NCBI GenBank assembly: GCA_017621815.1
Contig: JAGASK010000021.1
Span: 1-50,276 of the forward strand
Length of the DNA stretch: 50,276 bases
Origin: Lachnospiraceae bacterium
Lineage (GTDB): Bacteria; Bacillota; Clostridia; Lachnospirales; Lachnospiraceae
Direction of reading: 5' to 3'
Part shown: piece after piece, positions 17,621 to 26,353 of the stretch
How the letters are laid out: the number at the start of each line of letters is the position of its first letter
Numbering within the stretch: position 1 is the first letter of the stretch
Program-made: the position numbers and the translations under genes
Notes under the pieces: model-generated
Database searches by the model: none
The model's input: only the letters and a program-made list of their open reading frames with translations
What the model was told of the DNA's origin: nothing

Positions 17621-19117
17621 TTACTTATGAACTGAATCCAGTTCCACCCTGCACAATTTATAGTTTTCCCCTCTTGCCGTCTCTTCCTGCGTCTGATAAC
17701 AGATTTCCCAGCTTTCTTTGACTTCATCCGGAATATCCTTAATACAGTTATCAGGGCATATTAAAATATAGAAGCATTTCTTATCCGGGAACTCCCGGCG
17801 GATTTTCTGCAGCAATTCCTCATAGGAAACTGTACTGCTCTGCTCATTGCTGTAATCCGCATAAGAGGTGGGTTTCAGATTTCCGGCATAATAAAAGACA
17901 TAACTTCTTCCAAGATAAGCCGCTACCGTTGAGGCTTCTGCCACATCAGTGGAAAGAATCAATTCCTTTCCCGGTATATTTTCTTCTATATAAGCAGCTG
18001 CATTTTCTCCGTCTGAATACAGACCCTTAAGAGCATTTTCAAGGCTTGAGCTTTCCTCCGGCGAATTCCACCTCATAAACATGGTGACTGAAAGAAGAAT
18101 CAGCAGTCCTTCCGAAAGAATCCGCCCGCAAAGCGCCAGCCCGCCTTCTTTTCTGCTTCCCACCCAGAAAAACCAGATGAGTACAAAACATATGGCAATA
18201 TAATGCCAGATGTGAAGCTGATATATCATAATGCTGAAAATAACTTCAAACAAAAATGCCCCTGCCATCACTATCATGGGCCAGAAATTTTTAATGGACA
18301 GAGAAATCAAAATTCCTGCTGCCATAAAAAGTAAAATTAAAAGCAAATCAAAAAACTGTCCCTGCCCTGTCATCCGGGTCAGAATGCTGTAAGAAAAATT
18401 TCTGATTTCATGCATCATATCAGTAAATGAAAGAATCTGCGGATGATATTCCGGGCTGTCAGATACCTGATAAAACTGTAAAATCCACAAAAGCAGGCTT
18501 GCAAGCGGAATCCAAAGCCCCTTCACCGCCTGCAGAATTACGCTTCCGCTCTTTTCTTTGATACTCTTCACAATACTTTCCGCAAGCCACATCAGGGAAA
18601 TAAGTCCTGCCGCCGCAAGCACAATAGTATCCGACTGCACCAGCAGCCCCAGCAAAATCCCGTAAATCACAGGTCTGTCATTTCTTTTCGGATGGAAAAC
18701 AGCCAAAAGTATCATTAAAAGCGCTATCAGACAGTAATTTCTTGCCACCACCGGATAATAATAGGAGAATACAGGACTGATAAGACACACAGCTTTTGTA
18801 ATACAACAAAAAGGCGCCCGGTAAACAAAGATACCTGCCGACACCGACATAATCAAAAAACTTATTACACTTAAGGTCTTAAAAGGCAGCCCCAGCTTGG
18901 CAAAGGGCATCACAATGAAATACCACAGACAGGGATGCCCCTGATATTTTATCTCCCGAAGCAGCTGCAATGGAGAAAGCTCTCTTGCAAGAAGCCAGAC
19001 ATTGGCCTCATCCCGCCACAGTTCATGTCCCGCCAGTAAAATTCCGTTAAAAAAAAGCCAAAGCGCAAACACTGCTGTCAAGACTATGATTTCCTTCTTT
19101 TTTACTGTATCCTTCAT
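17621..19117 (-). CDS. GT39-like GT-C membrane glycosyltransferase
   Basis: The 498-residue protein has about ten membrane segments and an early extracytoplasmic HELWRDEANVW loop (about residues 28-38), the catalytic acidic loop of ArnT/PMT-type GT-C enzymes. It is followed by the conserved GHPCLWY segment. The C-terminal 130 residues form an extracytoplasmic domain. Such proteins move a sugar from polyprenyl phosphate to a polymer or protein outside the membrane. It is the first gene of a nine-gene unit with its own promoter at 19158-19186. Confidence 0.78.
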   Translation of the reverse strand: MKDTVKKKEIIVLTAVFALWLFFNGILLAGHELWRDEANVWLLARELSPLQLLREIKYQGHPCLWYFIVMPFAKLGLPFKTLSVISFLIMSVSAGIFVYRAPFCCITKAVCLISPVFSYYYPVVARNYCLIALLMILLAVFHPKRNDRPVIYGILLGLLVQSDTIVLAAAGLISLMWLAESIVKSIKEKSGSVILQAVKGLWIPLASLLLWILQFYQVSDSPEYHPQILSFTDMMHEIRNFSYSILTRMTGQGQFFDLLLILLFMAAGILISLSIKNFWPMIVMAGAFLFEVIFSIMIYQLHIWHYIAICFVLIWFFWVGSRKEGGLALCGRILSEGLLILLSVTMFMRWNSPEESSSLENALKGLYSDGENAAAYIEENIPGKELILSTDVAEASTVAAYLGRSYVFYYAGNLKPTSYADYSNEQSSTVSYEELLQKIRREFPDKKCFYILICPDNCIKDIPDEVKESWEICYQTQEETARGENYKLCRVELDSVHK

Positions 19118-19157
19118 CGAAATCCGCCTGTTATTTTTTACAACTCAATCCTAATAA

Positions 19158-19186
19158 ATGGTATCACGATATGAGGTATTGGTCAA
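19158..19186 (-). promoter_or_regulatory. Promoter of the nine-gene glycan unit
   Basis: On the minus strand TTGACC (19186-19181) is 17 bases from TACCAT (19163-19158), which has a TGA extended -10 directly before it. It lies just after the terminator of the GDSL gene and about 40 bases before the ATG at 19117. Confidence 0.7.
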
Positions 19187-19199
19187 GAAAGGATAAAGT

Positions 19200-19244
19200 A
19201 AAAACACAGACCGGACTCTGCAAATGAGAAGCATTCCGGTCTGT
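19200..19244 (-). terminator. Terminator of the GDSL lipoprotein gene
   Basis: A 10-bp perfect stem (19235-19244 with 19206-19215, 19-base loop) is followed on the minus strand by a T-run at 19204-19200. Confidence 0.85.
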
Positions 19245-19249
19245 TATAA

Positions 19250-20287
19250 TCAGTTATTTTTTGTTTCTTCAATTCTCAATATCATTTTTGCAAGAGCATC
19301 CGCATAAAGCTGTCTGCCTGCAGCAGTCAGATGCACACCATCCTCCAGATATTCTTCAGCTGTATATCCGTCAATACCCAGGTCAAGATAGGCATCAAGG
19401 AATTCTGCCTGCTGCTCCTTGGCAACGTACTGACAGGTTCCTTTATAATCAAACAATGTACCATATCCTGTATTTAAAGTATTGCCGTCGCCGATAAATC
19501 TGTCTCCGTTATAAAACTGGGCATAATTGGGTGCACATAAAATAATGGTAGCGTCCGGTGCCAGTTCTCTTAAATTGGAAACCGCATATCGAAGTGCACC
19601 TGCATAAGTCTTCTGATCAAAATCATTGTCTGGATTGCTCAATGGCACAGCCCGGAAAAAATCATTCATTCCATATTCAACTACGAAATAGTCTGTATTG
19701 GAAAAATCCACATCAGGACTATCTAATATTTCCTTGGTCCGCGTACCTGCAAAAATATCTGTGGGAATTTTACCCATCATTGCTTTTACCACACCTACAA
19801 GACTTCTGGAAGTCCAGTTTTCATCCTCCATTTGCTCATCTGCTTCTGCACTGGCACTGGTTCCGCCGATGGCAAGATTATATACATCTGCTTCACACTG
19901 CACTGATGTTAAATAAGGCACTCCTGTACCATCCCTGTTATTGTCAAAAATACTGTCACCTAAGAACACTATCTGTAATTCGCTGCCGGTAGGTACAATC
20001 TGGTCTTCCTCCGTAATCACCTGCTCCTGTTCCGGCTCAGTCAGTTCCACATCAGCACTGATAATTTCCGGCGATGCTGTTACTTCCGGTTCTGCCGTTC
20101 CTTCCGGTGACGGTGTCTGCGTACTTTCCGGCTGCTGCTTTTCAAGCACCTCTCCTGTTTCTGTTATAATAATATTATCCGCCAATGCATTATCATTGTT
20201 TTCTTTCGTTTCTGCTTTTACATCACACCCTAAAAGATTAAATGCAATAACAGACATTATCATCAGCGCATAGATATGTTTTTTCAT
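19250..20287 (-). CDS. SGNH/GDSL hydrolase lipoprotein
   Basis: The 345-residue protein starts with a lipoprotein signal whose lipobox is LLGC (Cys21), followed by a Pro/Thr/Glu-rich linker to about residue 105. The hydrolase domain shows block I FLGDSIFDN near 109 (catalytic Ser), NLAIGGTS, block III YGMND near 207 and block V DGVH near 317 (Asp-His). All catalytic blocks are present. Surface SGNH hydrolases in polysaccharide loci are often O-acetyl esterases or acetyltransferase partners acting on glycans; the substrate here is unknown. It forms a single-gene unit with its own 5' region and terminator. Confidence 0.85.
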   Translation of the reverse strand: MKKHIYALMIMSVIAFNLLGCDVKAETKENNDNALADNIIITETGEVLEKQQPESTQTPSPEGTAEPEVTASPEIISADVELTEPEQEQVITEEDQIVPTGSELQIVFLGDSIFDNNRDGTGVPYLTSVQCEADVYNLAIGGTSASAEADEQMEDENWTSRSLVGVVKAMMGKIPTDIFAGTRTKEILDSPDVDFSNTDYFVVEYGMNDFFRAVPLSNPDNDFDQKTYAGALRYAVSNLRELAPDATIILCAPNYAQFYNGDRFIGDGNTLNTGYGTLFDYKGTCQYVAKEQQAEFLDAYLDLGIDGYTAEEYLEDGVHLTAAGRQLYADALAKMILRIEETKNN

Positions 20288-20312
20288 AGCCTTCGCTCCT
20301 CTCTGTCTTTCT

Positions 20313-20355
20313 AAGCATGGCTTTCCATATGCTTCCTTTTACTTTTCAAGCATAT
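20313..20355. repeat. Inverted-repeat cluster upstream of the GDSL gene
   Basis: ATATGCTT (20327-20334) is exactly inverted by AAGCATAT (20348-20355), and a third arm, AAGCAT, lies at 20313-20318. The middle arm can therefore pair with either neighbour, as in an operator pair or a two-state leader hairpin before the GDSL start. Confidence 0.45.
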
Positions 20356-20370
20356 CACATTTTTTTTAAG

Positions 20371-20408
20371 AAAAAAGCCCCGGAAGCCCTTTTTAAGGAT
20401 TCTTCCGG
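20371..20408 (-). terminator. Terminator of the 20488-23047 unit
   Basis: The stem CCGGAAG/CTTCCGG (20402-20408 with 20380-20386) with a 15-base loop is followed by a six-T run on the minus strand (complement of 20371-20376). Confidence 0.85.
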
Positions 20409-20487
20409 TAACTTTAATAAAATCTTAATATTTCTATTTTGTTCCTTCTTTTACAATTTTATTCCCATGAAACTATTTTAGAACATA

Positions 20488-22026
20488 CTATTGCCCCAAA
20501 TTGGAAAAATTATAATCCGCACTGTAAATATAATATTTGCCTATTTTAATCAGATATTGAAATGCATCTTCATATTCTTCCTGCAGTTTCTTAAACTCTT
20601 CCATTTCCGCCTCTGTAATCACATAAGCTGTAGTTTCCTCATAAGGGACACCCGGTACATACCAGTCTGTACTGGTCATCCATTTACAGATATCCATTTT
20701 TGACACAGAATTAACAGGTGCAACACGGACTGCTCCCCCTGACAAAACAGTCATGGTATTGGCATTTTCAAAAGTAGCATAAGCTTTTGTATACCCTTGC
20801 TCCTCCAAATATTCTGCCGCTTCCTCTATATCAGATACAGGAGGCTCCTGGGAGCTTATGGCAGGAAAATAAACCTCTGAAAAATTAATCACGGCAAGAA
20901 CACAAATAACGCCAACAGATGCCATTCTGGCTTTAAAACCGGACTTCATGTGCCAAAGCATAACCCCATAAGCAATGGCAAACAACAAAATAAAATAATA
21001 TCTTTCAGAACTTTCTACGGTGGTAAATGCTACAATCAGTGCTGTCACCACCGGTGAACTGCAGACAATCAAATAAATCCATTCTTCCGTCCTGATAATC
21101 TGTTTTTTAACCATACGAATTAATATATTTATCAGAACACAGCATGACGCAAGCAGCAAAAGTAAAAGGCATATCTTCCCCGGAAGATGCGTTTCTTCAA
21201 AGCCGATGGCTCTTCCCATATCAGGAACTACCACAGTAAAAAGTTTATTAAATCCCTTTCTTATATTTCTGGAAAAACTTTGTCCCACGGAAATGGGAAA
21301 ACAGGTGCCGATAAAACTGACTGTCAGAAGCAAAATCACCCAGCCGCTAAGCAGCAAATCTGTTTTTTTCTTTTTTTGTCTGATGTAGAAGAGATAAAGA
21401 TTTCTTATAATTTCCATGCCGAACAAAGGACCATAGATAACAAGAATTCCTCTGGTTCCCTGCACTCCCAGAATAAATGCCAGCAATATACAGCAAACTG
21501 CCCTTATCCGCTTAACCCTTTCTGTTTTCATATACTCCCCATAAACAGCCAGGGTAAAAAATAAGGCTACGATATGAACAGCATAATAACTGGTAAACAA
21601 ATAAGACAGCTCCAACGCAATAAAGCCCGTAGGAATCATCAACGCTGTGAATTCCATTATCAGCCGGTATTTTCTTTCAATTCCGATGCTCTTAAGGAAA
21701 TAGAAAATGCTGAGCAGAATCATGACCGTCATAACACAGCAGGCAAGTCCCATGGACAAAGTCATATTATGGCATAACCCGTAAAAGAGCGCCGAAACGT
21801 TAGGTGTACAAATAATTCTTACCTCATTTGCCACATACCAGGTATCCGGAATCACCTGACCGCTTTCCCAAATAAGGCTGCCCAAAATCGTATCCGAAGC
21901 AATATCGGCATTCATTCTATAATTAAAATGAAAAAGATTGATAATAAAAATTGCAATAACAAAGCATACTAATCCAATCAGCAGCAGCACTTCAAAAATT
22001 AATTCCATCCGGTCTGATTTTTTCAT
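20488..22026 (-). CDS. Multi-pass membrane protein, possibly GT-C-like
   Basis: The 512-residue protein has about eleven membrane segments and a C-terminal extracytoplasmic domain of about 110 residues. The first loop contains MNADIASDTILG, with acidic residues where GT-C enzymes have catalytic ones, and a downstream IPDTWYVANEVRI segment. I do not recognise a named family. It lies 25 bases after the UDP-sugar epimerase, and the two share a promoter and a terminator. A glycosyltransferase using a sugar made by that epimerase is possible, but this rests on context. Confidence 0.6.
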   Translation of the reverse strand: MKKSDRMELIFEVLLLIGLVCFVIAIFIINLFHFNYRMNADIASDTILGSLIWESGQVIPDTWYVANEVRIICTPNVSALFYGLCHNMTLSMGLACCVMTVMILLSIFYFLKSIGIERKYRLIMEFTALMIPTGFIALELSYLFTSYYAVHIVALFFTLAVYGEYMKTERVKRIRAVCCILLAFILGVQGTRGILVIYGPLFGMEIIRNLYLFYIRQKKKKTDLLLSGWVILLLTVSFIGTCFPISVGQSFSRNIRKGFNKLFTVVVPDMGRAIGFEETHLPGKICLLLLLLASCCVLINILIRMVKKQIIRTEEWIYLIVCSSPVVTALIVAFTTVESSERYYFILLFAIAYGVMLWHMKSGFKARMASVGVICVLAVINFSEVYFPAISSQEPPVSDIEEAAEYLEEQGYTKAYATFENANTMTVLSGGAVRVAPVNSVSKMDICKWMTSTDWYVPGVPYEETTAYVITEAEMEEFKKLQEEYEDAFQYLIKIGKYYIYSADYNFSNLGQ

Positions 22027-22051
22027 CTGTCCGTCCCTTCCGAGCTTTCCT

Positions 22052-23047
22052 TTACTTCTGATAATAATTCAAAAACCACTCCGCAAATTTTGAAAGACCT
22101 TCTTCTATTGTTGTAGAAGGCTTGAATCCATAGTCGTTCATCAATTCACTTACATCTGCATAGGTTTCATAAACATCACCGGGCTGCATAGGGAGATATT
22201 CTTTTTTTGCTTCTTTTCCAAGACATTTTTCAAGTACTGAAATATAGTCCATCAACTTTTCCGGCTTATTGTTGCCGATATTATAAATCTTATAAGCCAC
22301 ACCGCTTTCGCCAAAAGCAGGAGGATTACAAAGAATGTTTTCAACTCCTGTTATAATATCATCAATATAAGTAAAATCCCTGAGCATATCTCCATTGTTG
22401 TAAATCTGAATAGGTTCATCCGCCATAATCTTTTTTGCAAATTTAAAATACGCCATATCGGGTCTTCCCATAGGACCGTAAACCGTAAAGAAACGGAGTC
22501 CCGTCAACGGAATTTTATAAAGCTTACTATAGGAATAAGCCATCAACTCATTGGATTTTTTCGTTGCCGCATATAAGCTTACCGGTTTATCCACCTTATC
22601 TTCAGCAGAAAAAGGAACCTTTGTATTTCCTCCATAAACAGAGCTTGAGGAAGCAAAAACAAGATGCTCCACCGGATAATGGCGGCAGGCTTCCAGAATA
22701 TTGAAAAATCCGATAATATTGGATTGAATATAAGCATCCGGATTATCAATACTGTAACGCACTCCTGCCTGGGCTGCCAGGTTTACTGCAATCTGAGGTG
22801 CATATTCCCGGAACACTTGAAAAACTGTTTCTTTATCCGCAATATCGCCTTTTATAAAATGATATCGGGGATATTCCTTCAATATCGCAAGACGTGTCTC
22901 TTTAAGGGACACTTCATAATAATCGTTCATATTATCAATGCCGATTACTTTTGCTCCTTTTTCAAGAAGCGCCTTGGACAGATAAAAACCGATAAAACCG
23001 GCTCCGCCGGTAATTAAGTATGTTTTGGATGCATCCAGTGCTTTCAT
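22052..23047 (-). CDS. NAD-dependent UDP-sugar 4-epimerase (UDP-glucuronate 4-epimerase-like)
   Basis: A 331-residue extended short-chain dehydrogenase with ITGGAGFIGFYL (NAD site, residues 12-23), FASSSSVYGG (Ser/Thr base) and YAATKKSNE (Tyr-x3-Lys catalytic pair). The IDNMNDYYEVSLKE segment is typical of UDP-glucuronate 4-epimerases, which make UDP-galacturonate, rather than GalE. The domain is complete and of normal length. AGAGG precedes the ATG by 7 bases. It is read from the divergent promoter at 23102-23130. Assignment to UDP-GlcA rather than another UDP-hexose is moderately sure. Confidence 0.82.
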   Translation of the reverse strand: MKALDASKTYLITGGAGFIGFYLSKALLEKGAKVIGIDNMNDYYEVSLKETRLAILKEYPRYHFIKGDIADKETVFQVFREYAPQIAVNLAAQAGVRYSIDNPDAYIQSNIIGFFNILEACRHYPVEHLVFASSSSVYGGNTKVPFSAEDKVDKPVSLYAATKKSNELMAYSYSKLYKIPLTGLRFFTVYGPMGRPDMAYFKFAKKIMADEPIQIYNNGDMLRDFTYIDDIITGVENILCNPPAFGESGVAYKIYNIGNNKPEKLMDYISVLEKCLGKEAKKEYLPMQPGDVYETYADVSELMNDYGFKPSTTIEEGLSKFAEWFLNYYQK

Positions 23048-23101
23048 ATTGTTACCTCTTCCAAATTAATTTTTATTTATATATTTCTTCCAATAAATCA
23101 C

Positions 23102-23130
23102 AGTATATACTTAACCTGTGAATTCGTCAA
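23102..23130 (-). promoter_or_regulatory. Promoter of the epimerase unit
   Basis: On the minus strand TTGACG (23130-23125) is 17 bases from TATACT (23107-23102). Confidence 0.8.
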
Positions 23131-23135
23131 ACAAC

Positions 23136-23164
23136 TTGCAAATCACCTTTTTCTCATATATACT
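23136..23164 (+). promoter_or_regulatory. Promoter of the GtrB-like gene
   Basis: TTGCAA (23136-23141) is 17 bases from TATACT (23159-23164). Its -35 is only 5 bases from the -35 of the divergent minus-strand promoter, so the two are back to back. Confidence 0.78.
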
Positions 23165-23203
23165 TGATTCATATGCAGACAAGTTTTCCCAAAAGGAGTT
23201 TAT

Positions 23204-24139
23204 ATGGATACTCAGGAGCAAGAATTACTTTCCGTCATCATTCCTTCTTTTAATGAACAGGATATGATTGACAAAACCTTTTATACAGTAAAAGAAATCC
23301 TTGATAAAGAGCAGATTCCTTTTGAAATCATTTTTGTGGATGACGGCTCCAGGGATTTCACTTATTTTAATATCAGCCAGCTTTCAGCGAATCATCCGGA
23401 AGCAAAGGGGATTTCCTTTTCCCGGAATTTCGGTAAGGAATCCGCTATTTTCGCAGGGCTTGAGGCTGCAAAAGGCGCCTGCTGCGTTATTATGGACTGT
23501 GATTTGCAGCATCCCCCCGAAACGATTGTTTCCATGTACCGTCTTTGGAAGGAAGGCTACGAGGTGGTGGAAGGCGTAAAAGCTTCCCGGGGCAAGGAAA
23601 ATGTACTGCACACCTTATGCGCCAACGGCTTTTACGGCATTATCAGTAAAGTGACAGGCATTGATATGGCCAATGCTTCCGATTTCAAGCTTCTGGACAG
23701 ACGAGCCGTGGATGCCCTTCTTATTATGCCGGAGCGCGCTCCTTTTTTCAGGGCTCTTTCCTCCTGGATTGGTTTCAAAACAACCTCCGTTCCTTTTGAG
23801 GTTCAGGAACGCACTGTAGGCACTTCCAAATGGTCCCTGTGGAGCCTGATTAAATATGCTGTCAGAAACATTACTTCCTTTTCCGGCGCTCCCATGCAGT
23901 TCGTAACCTTAATGGGATGGATTATGCTGCTGTTTTCCGTTATTTTAGGAGTTCAGTCATTGTACCGTTACTTTACCGGCACTGCGCTGGAAGGCTTTAC
24001 AACAGTAATCCTCCTGCAGCTCATTATCGGCAGTGTGCTGATGATAAGCCTCGGCATTATCGGACATTATATTTCAAGAATTTATGATGAGATTAAAGCA
24101 AGACCAAGGTATATCATAAGCAAAAGGTGCGGATATTAA
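23204..24139 (+). CDS. GtrB-like polyprenyl-phosphate glycosyltransferase
   Basis: The 311-residue protein has a GT-A domain with SVIIPSFNEQ, IIFVDDGSRD and the MDCDLQHPPE metal site, then SFSRNFGKESA. Two C-terminal membrane helices lie at about residues 235-257 and 268-291, followed by the YDEIKARPRY tail common to GtrB/DPM proteins. All key residues are present. It should transfer glucose or a related sugar from UDP-sugar to undecaprenyl phosphate, giving the donor for the GT-C proteins nearby. AAGGAG precedes the ATG. It stands alone on the plus strand, divergent from the epimerase unit. Confidence 0.88.
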   Translation: MDTQEQELLSVIIPSFNEQDMIDKTFYTVKEILDKEQIPFEIIFVDDGSRDFTYFNISQLSANHPEAKGISFSRNFGKESAIFAGLEAAKGACCVIMDCDLQHPPETIVSMYRLWKEGYEVVEGVKASRGKENVLHTLCANGFYGIISKVTGIDMANASDFKLLDRRAVDALLIMPERAPFFRALSSWIGFKTTSVPFEVQERTVGTSKWSLWSLIKYAVRNITSFSGAPMQFVTLMGWIMLLFSVILGVQSLYRYFTGTALEGFTTVILLQLIIGSVLMISLGIIGHYISRIYDEIKARPRYIISKRCGY

Positions 24140-24148
24140 CCGCACCTT
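24122..24148 (+). terminator. Hairpin over the stop codon of the GtrB-like gene
   Basis: AAAGGTGCGG (24122-24131) pairs with CCGCACCTTT (24139-24148), so the last codons and the TAA lie within the hairpin. The T-tail is only three bases, so termination may be partial. Confidence 0.55.
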
Positions 24149-24179
24149 TAAACATATTTAATCCCATAATATCAATAAA

Positions 24180-24198
24180 TTGAGTTCCCTTTACTCAA
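24180..24198 (-). terminator. Weak terminator after the RmlD-like gene
   Basis: The TTGAGT/ACTCAA inverted repeat with a 7-base loop is followed on the minus strand by TTTATT. The stem is short and AT-rich. Confidence 0.4.
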
Positions 24199-24202
24199 AA
24201 CG

Positions 24203-25144
24203 TTAAAACTCAATCACCTTCAAATACCTCTCAAGTGCATCCTGCCAGGCAGGCAGGGGCCGAAATCCATTTGCCGCCAGTTTGCTTTTATCAAGCCTTG
24301 AATTAAATGGTCTCTTTGCCTTGGAAATTCCGTATTCTTCCGTAGTTACAGGCGTTACCTTTACCTTATCAGGCGCATATTCACAGTGTCCCTGCAAAAC
24401 TGCCTGTCTGAAAATTTCAACAGTGAAATCATACCAGCTGATATAACCGCCTTCATTGGTTACATGATAATATCCGTACTTGTCCGTTTCTATCATATCC
24501 ACCAGAAGTCTCGCCAAATCATAGGTATAAGTAGGCGTGCCAATCTGATCATTAACCACCCTTATTTCATTATGATTCTTCCCCACATTCAGCATGGTTT
24601 TAATAAAGTTCTTTCCGTTCACGCCGAACACCCAGGCAATGCGGACAATAAAATATTTTTCCAGATTATTGGCTACCGCCAGTTCTCCTTCCAGCTTCGT
24701 CTGCCCGTACACATTCTGGGGCTTATAATCTTTGCAGTCCGGATCCCAGGGCTGTGTACCCTGTCCGTCAAAAACATAGTCCGTGGAAATATAAACCATC
24801 TTGCAGTCCAGCTTCTTGCAGACCAGGGCAATATTTTCCGTACCCTTGGCATTTACAAGACGAACCTTCTCCACCTTATCGTCATCCTCTGCCAAATCCA
24901 CAGCTGTCCATGCAGCGCAGTGAATCACCACATCAGGCTTCTGCTCCATAATAATATGTTCTACAGATGCTTTATCTGTTATATCCATTGCCGCATAGGG
25001 CATTTTTGTTACAGCAGAATCATCCGCAATGCCGCTGTAAACAGGAGCAATATCTGATCCTGTCCCTTCATAACCTCTCTTTGCCAGTTCATTCATGACA
25101 TCATGACCAAGCTGCCCAGCTACACCTGTTACTAAAACTTTCAT
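24203..25144 (-). CDS. rfbD: RmlD-type 4-keto-sugar nucleotide reductase
   Basis: A 313-residue short-chain reductase with VTGVAGQLGHDV (NADPH site), HCAAWTAVD, YISTDYVFDG and YGQTKLEGE (catalytic Tyr-x3-Lys). These match dTDP-4-dehydrorhamnose reductase. No rmlA, rmlB or rmlC is in the window, and the gene follows the CDP-sugar genes, so it may instead reduce the 4-keto group of the CDP-dideoxy sugar, or it may serve a rhamnose pathway encoded elsewhere. GGAGG precedes the ATG. There are 85 bases to the previous stop, the widest gap in this operon, so separate expression is possible. Confidence 0.82.
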   Translation of the reverse strand: MKVLVTGVAGQLGHDVMNELAKRGYEGTGSDIAPVYSGIADDSAVTKMPYAAMDITDKASVEHIIMEQKPDVVIHCAAWTAVDLAEDDDKVEKVRLVNAKGTENIALVCKKLDCKMVYISTDYVFDGQGTQPWDPDCKDYKPQNVYGQTKLEGELAVANNLEKYFIVRIAWVFGVNGKNFIKTMLNVGKNHNEIRVVNDQIGTPTYTYDLARLLVDMIETDKYGYYHVTNEGGYISWYDFTVEIFRQAVLQGHCEYAPDKVKVTPVTTEEYGISKAKRPFNSRLDKSKLAANGFRPLPAWQDALERYLKVIEF

Positions 25145-25229
25145 CCGAATTCATCCTCCATATTTATTCTGTCTATAATTTAAGACCGCTTTTATTCTTT
25201 CTCCATAAGCTCCGCAATTTAAGCCCGTT

Positions 25230-26297
25230 TCATTTCTTCTTCATAAAATCCACAATTTGCCTGTCCATACATTCTGTCATATCAGCATGATTCTTCCAGG
25301 CAGTAAACCACTCCACTGTCTTATCAAGCGCAATATCAATAGTCCACACCGGCTTCCACTCAAAACGGCTCTTCAGCCTGGAACAATCCAGTTTTAAAAA
25401 GTTTGCCTCATGAGGACCTCCGTCATACTGATTTTTCCATGAGATTTCCGAATCAGTACTCTTATTCCACTTTTCACAGAACCTCGTTACAAGCTCCCCT
25501 GTAGTCAGACAGTCTGCTTCATCCGGTCCCACATTATAGCTGCCTGAAAAAGCGGCATCTTCATACTGTTTCCCGGCAATCATCAGATATACCATTACCG
25601 GTTCCAGCACATGCTGATAAGGACGGGTGGAATAAGGATTTCTCACAACAATATCTTCTCCTTTTACGGCTGCCCTTACACAATCAGGCACAATCCTATC
25701 CTTTGCAAAATCTCCGCCTCCTATTACATTTCCCGCTCTCGCTGTGGAAATGCCAGGACCGCCTGAACTGAAAAAAGAATTTTTATAACAACCTGTTACC
25801 AATTCAGAACAGGACTTGGAATTGGAATAAGGGTCAAAACCGTTTAGCTCTTCCTCTTCTCTGTAACCCCATTCCCATTCCCTGTTGAAATAAACCTTGT
25901 CAGTGGTAACATTTAAAAAAGACTTCACGCTGTCCGTCTTTCTGATGCATTCCAGAACATTTACCGTTCCCATGACATTGGTTTCATAAGTATATACGGG
26001 GTCAGCATAGGATTCCCTTACAATGGGCTGGGCTGCCAGATGAAAGACAATTTCCGGCTTTTTCTCCTGAAACACCGCCTGCAGCCGGGATAAATCCCTG
26101 ATATCACCGTTAACAGAATTCATCTCTTTTTCAAGACCGCAGATTTCAAACAGATTTGGACTTGTGGGCGGATTTAACGCATAACCTGTTACTTCTGCGC
26201 CTGCCGTAATGAGAGTCCGGCACAGCCAGCTGCCTTTAAAGCCTGTATGCCCTGTTACCAATACTTTTTTCCCTTTATAAAAATTTAAATCTGTCAT
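25230..26297 (-). CDS. rfbG: CDP-glucose 4,6-dehydratase
   Basis: The protein of about 355 residues begins NFYKGKKVLVTGHTGFKGSW, the characteristic N-terminus of RfbG with its NAD-binding GHTGFKG. HLAAQPIVRESY, NVTTDKVYF and the YSNSKS catalytic Tyr-x3-Lys follow. It converts CDP-glucose to CDP-4-keto-6-deoxyglucose. The start at 26297 was chosen because it gives the family's usual N-terminus; ATG 26312 is too close to GGGAG, and TTG 26321 also exists. It sits directly after rfbH in the CDP-sugar operon. Confidence 0.92.
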   Translation of the reverse strand: MTDLNFYKGKKVLVTGHTGFKGSWLCRTLITAGAEVTGYALNPPTSPNLFEICGLEKEMNSVNGDIRDLSRLQAVFQEKKPEIVFHLAAQPIVRESYADPVYTYETNVMGTVNVLECIRKTDSVKSFLNVTTDKVYFNREWEWGYREEEELNGFDPYSNSKSCSELVTGCYKNSFFSSGGPGISTARAGNVIGGGDFAKDRIVPDCVRAAVKGEDIVVRNPYSTRPYQHVLEPVMVYLMIAGKQYEDAAFSGSYNVGPDEADCLTTGELVTRFCEKWNKSTDSEISWKNQYDGGPHEANFLKLDCSRLKSRFEWKPVWTIDIALDKTVEWFTAWKNHADMTECMDRQIVDFMKKK

Positions 26298-26353
26298 TTT
26301 ATTTCCATCCATTTCTCCCAACCGGCTTCCAGTTCTGCAATTTCTTCCGCTGC

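Noticed and set aside
24203-25144. rfbD as evidence for a dTDP-rhamnose operon
   Set aside because: rmlA, rmlB and rmlC are not in the window, so a local rhamnose pathway is not supported.
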